A DNA stretch of 64,000 nucleotides from Epichloe hybrida (taxonomy: Eukaryota > Ascomycota > Sordariomycetes > Hypocreales > Clavicipitaceae): the NCBI GenBank assembly GCA_019022495.1, contig JAFEKR010000004.1, positions 1,674,001 through 1,738,000 of the forward strand, in the 5' to 3' direction. The notes beneath the pieces were generated by a model, which worked only from the letters and a program-made list of their open reading frames with translations, ran no database searches and had not been told where the DNA came from. Positions 32,300 to 46,521 of the stretch are shown one piece after another (position 1 is the stretch's first letter; every line of letters starts with the position of its first letter). Made by a program: the position numbers and the translations under genes.

Positions 32300-35200
32300 T
32301 TATAAGATATTTATATAACAAAAAAGAGTTAGTATAGAGAATTATAGGAATTCGAGGCATCTTTAATTAATCCGTAATCTAATATAGAGTCGTGGAAATC
32401 ACGTAGGTAATATCTACGCCTTAAACTATACTATATAATTTAAAGGTAAGCGCGCTACAAGTAACTCTCTTACTCTTTGTTAAGCTATACGTAATAATAT
32501 TGCCTTTTATAATAAAGGTATTATTATCTTATATCATCTTGTTGCTAATTATAATCACGTATCTAATCTATAAGCTTAAATCCTTATTATTAGTAAGCAA
32601 TCTATCTATAAACACGAAGAGCTTTGCCTCTTTAAGAACTAAAGGGATATATTATAGTCTATATTATTAATTCTTAATCTACTACTTAAGGCGTTTATTA
32701 AGGCATACAATATCTTCCATAGAGGGCTCGTAGTGTTAAGCTACAATTAACAGGTTGTATAAAGCTTCTAGTTAATACATAGTTGTGATATAGCTTCCTT
32801 AGGCTTATTGTTCCATATAGTCTTGCTTTGCTATTAGGGATTAAGGATTAACTTCCTTAATCTTCTAACTCTAGCCTTTCTAGGTTAAGATTAGCAAATT
32901 ATTAGTGTTCTAGGTTAAGATATAGCTATTAAAGATAAGGGGGTTCTTAGCAGTTAATTATTACTTTTCTTTAGCTATGAAATTAGCCTTCTAGAGCTCT
33001 TTCTCTTCTTTTTAGAAGAAGTTATTATCGCTTAGGCCTAATGTATTATCAGTTTGTATTCTAATAATACTAAAGAGATTCTTATTATTTAGGGCTATAA
33101 TTAATAAGCAGGGATTATAGGTTAAGGTTATTATATTAAGGTTATCCCTATAGTAATAGAAGTACGTTACCTACTAGTAGGTTCTAGCCTTTATAATCCT
33201 ATAAAGAGGTCTGATTAATTTAATTATAGTCCCTTCTAGAAAGAGATGTGTAATTTGCTTTAGTAATCTTATAATAATTAGCCTTGTTAGCACTGTGTGC
33301 GATTGAGTGTAAGCTTGTGTGATATCGCGAATCTAAAGGTAAATGCCTCTTCTTCTTAATAACGAAGCGATAGCTATGATTAGTTGTTAGCTTGCTTGTT
33401 AAATTGTTAGTAATTGCGTTAGGATAAATTCCTTTCCTTTATTATTATGGCCTTGTATAATAAGATAAGATTTCTTATATAGCAAGTCCGTTCCTTTGCC
33501 TTTAATCTCTCTAACTATACAAGAATTGAAGATTCTATAACCTCTGTGCTTTGCTAGGTTAAACTTAATGAATTTGAATATATTACAAGCTTGTAAAGCG
33601 TTAATCTTAGCTTAATTAGATTGCTTAAAGGGTTTTCCTAGGGTTATAATCTTCCCTTCTTAGTGGAGTTAAAGAGCGAGGTTCTAAATAGCCTCTTCCT
33701 TTACTATAAGAAATACTATGCTTAGTATCCCTCTAGTTATAATCTCTTAAATAAAGGCCTTCTCTTAATCTTTATTTATAAGTACATAAAGCTAAACTAG
33801 GCTAATGTCCTTCTTAGGGCTATAAGGTCTTCTTTTCCTTACTTTTATTCCTTTAGGGCGTGGTAATAAGTCTTTAACTTAATAGCTTCCCCTTAGGGCC
33901 TTTTAGGCTTTATAAGCCTTTTTATTAAACTCTCCTATACTTATAAATTACACTATAAGGGCCTTTCTTAGTCTCCCTTACTTTCTCTTAGCTAGTATCT
34001 ATAGCTCTTTGCTAACTTCTATTAGAGAATCTCTTTTATTAGTAGTAGTTAGTTATATAGTTACTTTTTCCTCTATATTACTAGGCTTTATCTCCTACTA
34101 CTCTAGCGTGTTATAGGGCTTTATCTCTTACTACTCTAGTCCCTTTGTAATACATAGGTCTTTATAATAGGGCTTTACTACTATAAAGTAAAACTTCGCT
34201 AGGCTATAAGGTATATTAATAGTATAGGTCTCTCTATTAGTAGCAAGCAGCTTATATAGGCTATGCTAGCTACCTTTTTCTCTTTACATGCGTATATTAG
34301 CCTACAGGGGTAGCTAATATATAGGCGCTATATTAGGGCTATTCTAGGCTTTAAGGGCATTATAGACTTACTATAAAGCTAGAAGACGTTAGACTTTATT
34401 AGTAGCTTTGCGAATTACCTTAGTATATTAAATAATAAAGACGCTTAGTAGTAACTTATCTGTTATTTATAGGTAGCCTCTAAAGACTAGCATAGTTAGG
34501 ATAATACTATTTAGGCTTATAAAGTTATTAATAGCCTTAATAGCTATTTAGAGGTGTTACTCTAGCATAAGCTTTATTCTAATTAAGTCTATTATAATAA
34601 TATTATAGGCTTAGTATAGAGGTCTGTAGTATCTCTTAACCTTTCTAATGCTATTATAAGCTTTAATTAGTATCTTACTAGTTTTAATTAACATTAATTA
34701 AGCATAATGCCTAAATTTAGCAGAAGCGAAGTTATTGCTAGCATTATGGATAATCTAATCTGGAGGTCTGAGATAAGTATTAATCTAACATTTGCGGATT
34801 ATATCCTAGATATCTTAAGCCTTCTACTTCTTTAGATTAAGGAATTAGGCTACTTAGAACAAGATTGCTAAATTAACAATGTGAAGCACTAGTTAGCCAT
34901 CAATTTGCACGATATCAACAATAATCTCGTAGTTAAATTCATGGTTATCTTTGATTGTAAACTTGAATCAACTAGGGGCCTTTCCATACATCTAGTAATA
35001 GTAGTAGACTTTAGTTAATTCCTTAATTACCTAGCGTTTAACTTCGTGACTAGCTTAGTAAAGGATCTTTATAAGTTATTAAACAGAAGGGTGACTAAGT
35101 TAACAATATAATTAACGGATATCTCCTTCTAAAAGGTAGAAGGCAACTGTCTCTCTCGCTTCTAGTAACTACCAAGGGTGTCCCTATTATCATAATAGGT

Positions 35201-36030
35201 ATAGTTTTGTTACCTTAGATAAGCACGTTAGTAAGGTTATTAATCTTAACTTATATTTTATCTATATTAGTAATTAAGAAGAGAAAGGGGGTAGCTATAT
35301 TAAGGACATAGAATTTAAGCTCTCTGAGTTCCGTAGGCACATAGAGAATTCCTCTTATAACTACTAATCTAGCACCAAATATAATAATTTAGGGTTTATA
35401 GGGGGTTACCTTTAATAAAGGTATTAATCTTAGCAGAGCCTTTACTTATGCCTCTCCTATAGTTAACTTTCCTATGGCGCTAGTGTTAGGTATAATCCCT
35501 TTGAAAACCTCTTTGGAATAGCGTTCTTTAGAGATATAGCAAATTAAGCCTTTATTACACTCTTATAGCTTATAAAGCTCTTGTTTGAGGAATACGTGTT
35601 AAAAAGCTTAATTATGCAAGGTTACTAGGACATTAACGTTAGTGGCGTTATGGTTAGTCTGTGATCCTAAATAGAAGAATTGTGTAATACTTAGATATAC
35701 TATTAATAGTAGCTCCTCTATATTATTATTATTATCTTTAGCTTCTATATAAGCTATAAGATATACTTCCTAATTCTTACCTAAGCCTTTATTAGGCTTA
35801 TTATTATTCTACCCTTTATAGGAGGTAAGGAATACCTAGAATCTTTTCTTTAAAGGGGGTATATAATATATTTTACTAGCTTACTAATATATTTTACTAG
35901 CTTACTAGTAGTCTTTCTCCTTTTAATATTCTTTAGTAAAGTAATTAGAAAACTAGCAGCTACTCTTACTACATATAAAGTAGCGCTTAGTGCTTAGCCT
36001 AGGGCTTTGCCTATAATAACTTCCTTCGCC
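32300..36030 (-). pseudogene. A2 pol: protease, integrase, RT, RNase H
   Basis: Same order as A1 on the minus strand. RNase H is at about 32620-32350 and RT at about 33720-32900. Integrase lies at about 35200-34300, protease near 35500 and the zinc-knuckle region near 35990. The RT box at about 33040-33055 reads QTDNTLGLSD, so one of two catalytic Asp codons is intact while A1 and A4 have lost both. Stops are frequent. This copy preserves the uninterrupted sequences used to confirm the copia-B and hAT-N2 insertion sites in A1. Confidence 0.8.
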
Positions 36031-37261
36031 ATAGGGGGATGATTACTATCTATACTAATAATTAGTAAATATAGCCTCTAGAGGGTCTCCTTATTAGTAC
36101 TAAAGGTATTAGGAGGACTTCTTATTTAATTCCGTAATAGTAATTACCTTATAGAGGTCTCTAGTAAGACTCTTAAAGCCTATGGAGTGTATATATTTTA
36201 CTATCTAATATTTAGGTATACTAGCTATAGTATTTAAGGCTTACTTATAGAGTTTAGTATTTACTATTTTAGTAAGGTATAGGCCTCTGTGAATTTTCTT
36301 AAGGGTTAATAGTATAATCTTAAGGCACTTAAGCTTACTTTTATTAGGGTTTTTCTTAATTATACTCTTTAGTGTTATACTACTTTACTTATAGTAATAG
36401 AATTACTAGTTACTTTCTGTCTTAAAGTATTAATAGATATAAGTAATTATCTCTTTATAGGAATAGTTATTTCTAAAGAGGTAATTAAGGTAGTATTACT
36501 TAGTATTACTTATGAATATAATAGGGAAAGCCTTCTAATAATGTGTTTAAGGAAAGTTAATTCTATTACACTTATTTTTAAAGAGCGTAATCTTTAGCGT
36601 TAAGAAGTTATATAGCTTTCTACTATAGTAGTTACTATCCTTATATATCTTTATAAGCTCTGAGATCTTCTTTATAATCTAATCTTTAGAGAGGAATTGC
36701 TATAAAGGCATAATTTGTTATAAATAATAGTCTACTAGTTGTTCTTAATAATGATTATCTAGATAAAGCTATTAATATAATAGGGATTATCGCAGGGGTT
36801 CTTGTGAGAGTTTAAGTAATCTCTAGGGTTAGGGAAGGTTAATTTCTAGGGTAGGTTATTAGGGCTATTAATATTAAGGTTCTAGGGGTTTGGAAGATTG
36901 TAGTCTTTCTTATAATCTTTCCTATAACTAAAGGGGTATTAAGGTTTAATAAAGTACTTCCTTAAGTAATACTAGGATTAAATATCCTAGGCCTTGCCTA
37001 ATGAGAACACCATGATCTTGTAAAGAATTACGTAATTCTCTAATAATATCCTTAGATGCCCTTTTAAAGGTGTCTTTAGACTAGCCTTTAAAGTCTTCTT
37101 AGAATGATTCCTATAAGTTATTATCTCTCTAACCTTAATGCTTACTAAGGTTAATGAATCTTGTAATCTAGTTGTTAAGCTTAAGCTACGTAGTAGTGTC
37201 TGGATCTAGCTTAATAGATTCTTTCTAGTTATATAAGAATTCATAAGTAAGCTATTAAAGG
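36030..37261 (-). pseudogene. A2 gag, truncated by gypsy-G
   Basis: Gag of the A family on the minus strand, co-linear with A1 25699-29000 without the hAT-N2 insertion. Gypsy-G entered at the AAAGG site near the gag start. The leader continues at 47951. RIP stops are present. Confidence 0.7.
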
Positions 37262-37468
37262 TGTTACGTGCTGGCTTTGCACGTTGTTAGGTCGAATCCG
37301 CTAGAGGGGCTAACGGATTCGTAGGTTCGTGAGTTATGCTAAGTTCACTTATAAAAGCTACTCTTAGGGGTAGGTTTAGATGTTAGAAGTAAGTTGATTC
37401 CTTTACTTATAATGCTAAACTTGTTCTTATCCTTCTTGTTAGTAGCTAAGCAGTTTCGCTACGTAATA
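37262..37468 (-). repeat. Gypsy-G 3' LTR
   Basis: 207 bp, TGTTACGTGCTGG to GCTACGTAATA on the plus strand. The final CA is mutated to TA. Confidence 0.93.
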
Positions 37469-37639
37469 AGTGCTAGGCGCGCCTTAAAAGATAACTGTCC
37501 TAGTTATAACTAGCTAAATCCTAGTCTAATTTGGTATTTATAATAAAGCAAAATAATTTCCTCCTAGTAATAGAAGTGAAAATAAAGGAAAGTAAATTCA
37601 TTGTGTTTATTGCTAAATACGTAACTGCTATACTCCTTG

Positions 37640-40600
37640 GATAATGTAATTAGAATTGTTATATTAAATGACGAATTCTTGATTCTGTCACTACTTATTC
37701 CTTTTTGCTCTATGTTCTTGTCCCTTTTTTCCAAATTATTCTTTTTCTTCCTTTACCTGCTAAATTCCTTTGCTTTAATATCCTTTTTACCTTCTATAAT
37801 TACACTTAAGTTTTCCTTATTATTAAATAAAAACGCCCCTTTCTTTGTATTTATTAAGTTAGTCTAGCAACCCTGTAAATTTGTCTTCCTTAGTTATGTT
37901 TTTGTTTGCTAGCTTATTTACCTGTATATATAGTATTACTAGATGTGAAACTACTTAAGCTGCTTTTGGCTTTGGTTCTAATTTTTTAGTTAGTCTTTGT
38001 CTCTTTATTAGTATTTCTAGTACTAGAGTGTCCGCACGCGCTCGCTTATTTGTTAATTTAACTTTATTAGCTAATCCTAGTATTTGTAACTTTCCGCGTG
38101 GTGTTTCTAGCGCTAGAGTGTCCTTTTATACTTGTGCCCTAGCTAATTTAGTGTGCTTATCTACTATTTCTAGCGTGGCTATTACGGACCGCAGCTTTAT
38201 AACACTTTTCTTTAGCGTTTGTAGTCTAGATTCCGCCGGACTTAAGACTATTAAAATTGGTTCTATAGTAACTAATTTTGCTGTTTTTATATTTTCTTTA
38301 AGCTTCTTTTGCTCTAGTAAGAGCTTGTTAATAGATGTTGCTTAAAGATTAATCCTATCCTGTAGTTCTATTACTATGGCTGCTAACTTTGCTATCTTTT
38401 TCTTATGCTCTTTTTTATTAATTATATTACGCTTTAGATTAATAACCTAATTGTGAAATTCCTTTGATATTCTACCTAATTTTAAGCTTAGGATTCTTCC
38501 TTTTTAGTCCTTTAGTATCTCTAATACCTAGATGAACTTTTTAGTTATTAATATTATATTCTCCTTTGCTGCTTCCTCTAGTTTTACTACTTTAGTCTTA
38601 TATTTATTAATATCTTTATTTGCGTCTTTTATAAGGTTTTTTACTGCTTTAAATTTAGTGTCTATCTTGTTAATCTTATTAATTAAATTATTGATTTTGC
38701 TTATCTTATGCTCCTTATTTCTTTCTTTATTCTGTTAGAATTTAGCTGATTTGATTATTACTAACGTCCTCCTTATCTTAATATAAAGCAAATCTATCCT
38801 TCTAATACTAGCGAGTCCTCCTGCGATTATACTATTTACCCCTTTATATTTATTTGCGAATCTTAAAGCTAGTAAGTCTACTTATAGTAGAAGTGACGCT
38901 ATACTATTATAAGTGGTATATTAGTGGCTACGTTTAACTGTGACACTATTATAATAAGCTACTACTACTGTTTTTACCTAATTCTTTACTTATCTAGTTA
39001 CTCCGCACTCTATTAGATTTACTATTAATTAATACGCTAGTTTCCCTGCTTATTATGCTACCTGCTATTATGCGCTTAAAGCGGCCTATTATTCGTTAAA
39101 AATAGCAAAGATCTAGATTACTATATTCTGCTATAACGTAAAGTAGGCATCCCTTAAATCCACCTCTAATCCATTAGCCACCATAGTGGCACTGTTTAAG
39201 GTGAATTTATAAGCACAAGCTTATATTATATAGCGGATATCCTATATGCTTACCTTCTGGCCTACTATAGTGTGCCTAAAGCTACTAAAGTTAATTGATT
39301 TGATGTCTCTTTCTTTATATTTAGCGTTAAATTCCTCTATTACTCTTTTGCGCGCTACTAATCCAATCTTTAGTATTAGTAAGTGATTCTCTGATTTAAA
39401 TCCTAGTTTTCTGAATCTAGCAAATAGCAATTAAAAATTAAGTTTTCTAATTTGCTTGTGCACTTATAATAGTATGATAAGGTATTTAGCAGGTATGTCA
39501 TTAAGTTTATCTTTAAATTTAGTCTTAAGTTCTTTTTCCTTACCCTTAGACCCTATAAAGTTAGATTCTCTATTACTACTAGCTTTAGTTTTAGGTTTAA
39601 ATCCTTTATTATTATTACTATTAACTTTATATTTAGCGTTCTTATTGCTTAATTAAGTAAGGTTAATTTTCTCTGTGTTATTACTACTCTTATTACTATC
39701 CTAGTAGTTAACTTCCTCTTTACTACTATTGTTTTCCTTAGTTACATAGATAAGTTTGTTACTCTTTTAAGCTGCTTTACTTAGAGCCTACTATGCTTAT
39801 TTCCGAATTTATTCCTAATTATCTTCTAGTAGTTACTATAACACCTAATTACTTTCTTATCTTTCTACCTCTAAATCTAGCGTTATAGCTAGGTAATCTT
39901 CGCTGCTATTGTTTTTTCTATCTATATCTTATAATAGGGGCTCTGTTCTAGCTACCTTTTTAATAGTAGTAGCAATAGCTTTGATGTCTTCCACGCTATC
40001 TATAGCTACCTATAATAGCTTATTTAATTTATCTTATACTATTATTAAGCCTGCTAGATACTATTATTAGCATAAAATCGTGATTTGCTTTAGCGGATTT
40101 GTAAACTCTTAAAATTAGTAAAATTCTAGTACTAACTTTAACGCATAGCGTAACTGCTTTAGTCCTTTAAAAACAACTGCTATGCCTAATTTACATAGAA
40201 AGTTGTTTGCCTATTATTTATATACTACCTTTTCTTCGTAGGAAATAACTAAGTGTTATGCTAAATTTGCGTGTACTAATTCTCTAACTATTTAATTTTA
40301 GCGTATTAAAGCTAGGCACTGAATATATAGGTACACTATATGTATTTGCTTATAAATCGTTCGGTTGCGTATGTCTAACTTATTATTAAATAGAATAAAG
40401 TCTAGTCTTCTACCTAGGTGATAGTGTAGGTTGTAATTAATTACATAAGCTTTATATTTAAGCTTAGAGAGAGTGTTTCTATATATTATATAAAACCTCT
40501 TATAACTATTACACTTCTTTATCTCCTCTAGATAACACTTTTCTACTTTTAATAGCTTATAAAACTCTGTTTTTCTTATATTACTAAATTTACGTACCTT

Positions 40601-40660
40601 AGCTATATAGTAAAAGAAAGCTTTGTAAGATTATATATGCTTATGCTAAATCCTACTATG
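37640..40660 (-). pseudogene. Gypsy-G ORF2, unknown protein with long coiled coil
   Basis: I do not recognise this protein. Segments read at 40630, 39430, 38725 and 38119 (minus strand) are all in the same frame, with intervals divisible by three, and are broken only by TAA/TAG codons of the RIP type. The N-terminal part has an aromatic, basic helix-rich region (YKAFFYYIAKVRKF, then FYIIYRNTLSKLKYKAYVI). The middle is Ser/Asn/Lys-rich (about 39800-39480), followed by a short open stretch (39242-39430). The C-terminal third (about 38740-37900) is a Lys/Glu/Leu heptad-like coiled coil. No zinc knuckle, membrane segment or signal peptide was seen, so it does not look like an envelope protein. 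The last ~230 bases may involve a frame change. Confidence 0.6.
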
Positions 40661-41000
40661 CTAAGTTTGCGTAGGTATTAGGGTTATTATAAAATATAGA
40701 AAATATAATAATTTAAAGAATATAACTATATAAGTACTAAATCTAACTACGCTAAGTTTACGTAGGTATTAGGGGTTATTATAAGGTATAAAGAATATAA
40801 GAGTTAAGAAAATGCGACTACGCGGTTATTAAATAGCTTTATAAGGTAATAGGAAATATTAATGTTAAATGAAATTGCGTGCGCGTGCACTAGATCTAGC
40901 TGCGCTAGGAATATAAAGGTATTATGAGATGTTGTAGGATATAGGTTAAGTAGGTTACCCTTGGCTAATATAATAAATAATATATATAGGAGAATATGAT
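40660..41000 (-). other. Spacer between pol and ORF2 of gypsy-G with a direct repeat
   Basis: A ~70-bp segment (GCTAAGTTTGCGTAGGTATTAGGG on the plus strand, split here as GCTAAGTTTGCG and TAGGTATTAGGG) at about 40668-40735 recurs at about 40752-40805. It contains CG-rich bits (TGCGTGCGCGTGCAC near 40886) and no gene. It could hold a promoter or a splice/initiation signal for ORF2. Confidence 0.4.
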
Positions 41001-44000
41001 AATTCTATGCTAATGCCTTGAATTCGCCCCTTATTATTATACCTTTCCTTTAATATTATTATTCCATAGGAGGTTTAAGGCCTTTCTTTATATACTCCCT
41101 TGCCTAATTAATTAGGTTTTTCTTAAGATAATCCTCTACTATCTCTGCTACATTAATTCTTATTTTATCTTCTATAATCTATTAGTTATCCTTAGTAGTG
41201 TAGCCCTTCTATCTAATAAGGAATTTAATTCTTAATATTTTAGTTTGCTTAAAAATCTTAATCTAATAGCCACAAATTCTCTTGATTTCCTAATAGTCTG
41301 CTTCCTGCGAATTATCAAACGCAATTAGCGGAGAAGCTACCTCTTCTCTCTTAAATAGGTCTTTTCCTTAGGCTAGCTTCTAAATTTACGTAGCTAATAT
41401 TACTAGATACACACGCGAATTTAGAGGGAAATCTAATTAATATGCTAAGGGATTTACTTTTTCTAATACCTTATATAGCCCTGCCCTTTATGGGGACTAT
41501 TTCTTCTTTGGTTTGCTAGGTAATTTATATCCCTTATGTAGTTGTAAATATACTATATCTCCTTTGTTAATATTAACTAGTTTATGGCGATTATTATATT
41601 GAATTTTAGTAAGCGTGGCTACTATTGTAATTGCTAATTAGGCCTCGTGCTAGTATAATTTTTGTAGTACCGCAATGTTGTTTACATTAGATCTAGTGTT
41701 AGTTATGTTATTTAGAGAGAGTAAATTGATAATACTTAGCGGATAGAAACCGTATAGTAGCTTATTAGGAGCCTGCCCTATGCCTGTAGCTATAGTGTTA
41801 TTTAGCTAATGCTATAGTGCTAGTAGTAATAATATCTATGTCATATCTAGGTCTGTTACTGTATAATATTATATTATAATTATTACTATCTGATTTTTCC
41901 TTTCCGTGGTTCTATCTATCTAAGGGTAATATACTATGCCTATAAGGAGTTTAACTCCTATATACCTAAATATCTCCCTCTATATATTAGATATAAACTT
42001 TAGGTCTTTATTACTAATAATTTATCTTAGTAATCCCTAGTTTATAATATACAAGGCACGGAGAAGTAGTTTTACCTAAATTTCTGCTAGATATATAGTG
42101 TGCCCTAGTATTAGAAGAGTTCTCTTACTAAATAGATAATTCACTAGGCATAGTGAATTATATATAGCATACCCCTCTATTTACTATATAGTATTTATAG
42201 CTAACACTTCTAGTATATCTATTATAAAATTAAGTAAAATTATATAAAAAGGTGTTAGCTTTAACTATAATAGTTATAACTCCCTAGGCAGTTTTGACTA
42301 ATTAATGGCATTTTCCTAATATACTATATAATAGGCAATATACTTACGAATTTGCTAGCTTATATATAGAAAATAGACTAATTATAACTCTGCTACTATT
42401 CTAGCGATTCCGAAATAGTGTTAGTTATTATGTACTAGATGTAAGATAGATTTAACCTTAGTTATTAGAATATAGAGCTAGAAAAATCTATTCCCGCTAT
42501 AGTAGTATAGCAAACTATCTTTACGTAAATCCTATCTATATAAAGGAATTCTTAGTTTAACTCTAGTATCCCTTACTACTTGCCTTTCCTAATAGGCTTT
42601 TATAGCTAAGATAATTTAGCTGAATTTTTAGTCTAGCTAGTATCCTAATATAATTCTAGCCTTAAGTTTGTTATCTATAATTACTGTTGTAATGTATTCC
42701 TTACTTGCGAAATGCGCACTTACCTCTAATTTATTATATTAACTCTTTTACGCTATCTCTCTATAGGTTACCTCTACTAGTAGCCTAGAAAGCGTATCTA
42801 GGATAATATTTAACGTTCCTAGCATATGCGTCACCCTAAGATTAAATTATAACAAATAATTCGTAACTTTTACTAGTTTTAGATTAGCCTTGTCTAGATC
42901 TATTATTAATAGTAAGGTGTGTTTAATAATGCCCTTAGCTAGAGAATAGTTAGTTAATATATTAACTACTATACTATTAGATTAAACTATTTTTTAGAGT
43001 TTCCTAACGCTCTATGTAATTATAGCTATCTCTACTTCTATTAAACCATACTATTTCTTAGCATGTAATATTGCCTTAGAGAGGAATAAGATTAGCTAAA
43101 TCCTGTTATTCTTAATGTCTTTCCTAGGGATGCTTTAACTATCCTATTTATCTTATAATTAGAAGGCATATAGGCTAAATCCTTCCTTATATGCGTTAAT
43201 TTTAAGGAAAAGCGGTTTCTTTGGGTTATAGTGCTATAACGTTTATTTCTTACTTAGGAATGCTTTAATGTCTTTAAAAGCCTTTTTCTTGTCTACTATT
43301 AGCAAAAACGTCTTCTGTTATGTCTTTTATTTCTATACTAGTTTTGAAATACTAGTGATTTTCTTATCCTTTTTATAGAACTCTCTTAATAGCGTAGTCT
43401 TTTGCTCCTGTAACGGTTGAATTTGTATATTAAACTATGGGATCTTATTATAAAGGAATCTAGCTATCCTAATGAAGGTTTTGAGGCTTAATAAATTACT
43501 TAGGAAAATCATTTTTTGAAATGCTTTAAGTCTATTATTAGTATTAGTAATTCTATTACTATTAATAACAAAACCTAGTAACTAGATAGTGGGGTAGCTA
43601 ATGAACGATTTCTTTGCTGTAATTATTATCCTGTTTTCTTTGAGGATCTTAAGCATGATGCTAAGATGATTTAAATGATCCTCAATGTTGTCTGAAAAAA
43701 CGATAATGTTATTAATGTAAACTCGAATAAAATGCTTATACTTTTGGAAAAGTTAGTTTATAAACCTTTAGGTAAAAGCAGGGGAATTTTTAAATCCTAT
43801 TAGTGCTACATTTGACGCCTCGAGGCCTCGATTCAATATGACTACTATGCGGGCTTAATAGTCTCTCCTAATTAGTAACTAATAGAAAAATCCCGTTCCG
43901 TTAAAAAGTGAGAAAACCTTCTTGCTATGTGTGTTATTTATGATGTCGCTTTGGTCTAGTAAAGGGTATATATCTAGTATTACTATGTTATTAAGTGGCC

Positions 44001-46521
44001 TTATATTAATTACTACCCTTCCTTTCTTTTCCTAGCTAGTTTTACGCTACACTATAAACGCTAGGTATGCTATGGCCGCTAGTTTATCTAAATATAATAT
44101 CTTACCCTTTAAGTGCAATTTGTTATATACTTTGTTAAGTTTGCTTATGTCCTAGCCCCCTAATTAGTAAGGTCTAATTAGCCTTGTTTAATGTTACTAT
44201 CCCTTAACGAGGTTAATTCTTATTTTCTAGTCCTTAGGCATAGGCATAATACCTCTGTCTTAATAAATATTGTATTTATCTGTTAATTTAATAAACTTAC
44301 TTGCTACGTCCTAGTTAATATTAGCAACTTATACTCTGAAGTGATTAATAATATACGGGATCTCCTCTAGGCATGAGATTCTGTAAGATAGTACCCTTAT
44401 GTTAACCTTTTTCGGATTGAACTTATTATTTTCTTTATCTAACTTATTCTCCTTCTTATTCTCTTCTCCTATAGTCTCTATAATATCCTTACTAAAATAG
44501 GCATGATATGTAAAAGGATTATTGACTAGATGATTAGCGTTAACCTCGCTTGCCGCTACTAGATATATAACCTTCTAATGTTTGCTAATAGTGATAGTTT
44601 TATCTGTTAGGTTATACGCTACTATCTGTTTCTAGCTAGATCTAGTGATTAATACATTAGGAAAAAACTTCGAATATAATTATGCGTAGTACACGCTTAT
44701 CTCTTAGTTCTCCTGTGCCTCCTTCTAACTAACTACTATAGTTAATTATGTCTTTGGTGGAATTATTACTATATAAGCTATAATAACCCGTTAGTGTGGA
44801 ACTTTGCTTGTTAGTTGGAATATTTCTGCTTCCACTATTATATTATAAACTAACCTAAAAACTACTCTAGGATGTATAAAATTGATTTTTGCTTTGTACT
44901 TATAAAGAAAGTTTGTTCTAAGTAGTAGTTTAGGGCCTAGATTTGGTATTACATCTGCTATAACTATGAAATGTCTAGTGATTTCTATTCTATATGCTAC
45001 TCCTAGGAGATAAAAATTAAATATAGCTGTTTTAGTAATAAAAAAGGAAGATTACACTCTAGATACTAGCTTTAGTTCCTATGTTCTCTATTTTACATTT
45101 AACCCGTTTTACTATAACCATGCCTTATCCGCTAATATTAATGATATCCTAGTGTTAAGGTAGATTTAATAATTCTTACCTTTATTATTGAATTTTAGAG
45201 GAATTTTTAAATATATATTTACTCTCTTCCTATTATATTTAATCTCCTAAGGTCTTATAATAGCTTTAATTACTTGTCTAGGCGTAAGTTGTTTTGGTTT
45301 GATTACTTTTGTTTTAGTAATTACTATATTTACTTCTTTGCCACTATTTTCTATAAAATAAGTTTTAATAAAGTTAGATTTCTATATTCTGGATTTATTG
45401 TTCTTCTTATTAGAGACCTCTCCTTCCTTAGCTATATAGTAACTATATTCCTAGAGATAGGTTTTATACTATTATGCGTTAGAATTATTATTATATACTA
45501 TAATATAAGCATACTCCTTTTCCTTAGTAAGCGGTTTTTCCTAGCATTAATAATACCTAGGTTACTATTAGCCTCTAGTGCCTAAAGGTCCTTAGCTTTA
45601 AGAATATTATTCTTCTAGTTAATCTTGCGCTCTTTCTTACTAGCTTTAGTTAAAACTAGGTTACTCCCCTTAATTCTCTTAAGTTTTATTTCACTAAGGC
45701 CTCTAGTTTTACCCTTTAGTAAGTTAATTTTACTAATATAGCCTAGGTTAGAAAAATCCTAAGGATCCTTACTAGTTCCTATTATTCTATTAGTATTATA
45801 GATTTCTAGGCTAGAATTGCGTATTTATTAGCCTATTCTAGTTAGCTTATATCTTATTTTTATTATCTTCTAACTTACTATTAGATTTATCTGTGTTAAA
45901 ATGGACTTTAAGCTTTCCTTTACTCTTTTTGCCTTTTCCTTATCCTTTACTACATAGGTAATTACATAGGTTACGTCTCTTATTATCTACTATAGTAATA
46001 TATACTAATCTTATATCCTTATAAGTTAGTATTAGACATATCTATTATAATCCTAGATAGAGCTTAAGGTATAAATATATTAGGAGCTAATAGTCAGTTG
46101 TTTTGCTATTAGCTCTTGTATATTAGAAATTTTTTAATGCAAATTTATAAAAAGATACTTTATTAAGGACATCTTCTTTAGTGTACTTTGCCTTATTAAG
46201 CTATGCTATTATATCCTGTACTTAAATGCTAAATTCCTTTTGTACCGCGGTGAATACTAATGATATATTGTTAAATATAGTGGCTCATTCGTTTGCATTA
46301 AGATGTTATTTGTACTATACTATTACGTCTCCTTGGAATAGCGTCTAGATTTTCTTTTAGATAATATCTTATTAGCTAGGGTTAGTATAATATAAGTGGT
46401 CTTTAATAGCCTAGACCTATAATTTAATATTATGAAAGATAGTCTGTTTCCTATCGTAAGTAATAAGGTTAGTACTAGCTTCTTCTAGTTTGTTATAAGG
46501 CTTAAAATGTCCTATATCCAT
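41000..46521 (-). pseudogene. Gypsy-G gag-pol
   Basis: Starts at ATG 46521 (MDIGHFKPYNKLEEASTNLI). Gag spans about 46521-45900. RT is at about 44180-43350, with GRVVINIRPLN (about 44000) and YINNIIVFSDN (43690-43727), the YVDD box with both Asp codons now Asn. RNase H is at about 43300-42800. Integrase is at about 42430-41650, with YYPQIDRTTERKNQ, equivalent to YHPQTDGQSERTNQ, then PNKLLYGFYPLS. A linker (YLVILAT, equivalent to HPVISIAQL) leads to the chromodomain (KFLIR.KGYTTKDN, about 41240-41100). The frame ends near 41000. Stops are from RIP. The chromodomain would have steered integration to methylated-histone chromatin, which fits its location in a repeat block. Confidence 0.85.

Noticed and set aside
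37637..38738. Plus-strand Leu/Phe-rich frames (37637, 38028, 38532), resembling membrane proteins
   Set aside because: They are the antisense shadow of the Lys/Glu-rich coiled coil encoded on the minus strand by gypsy-G.
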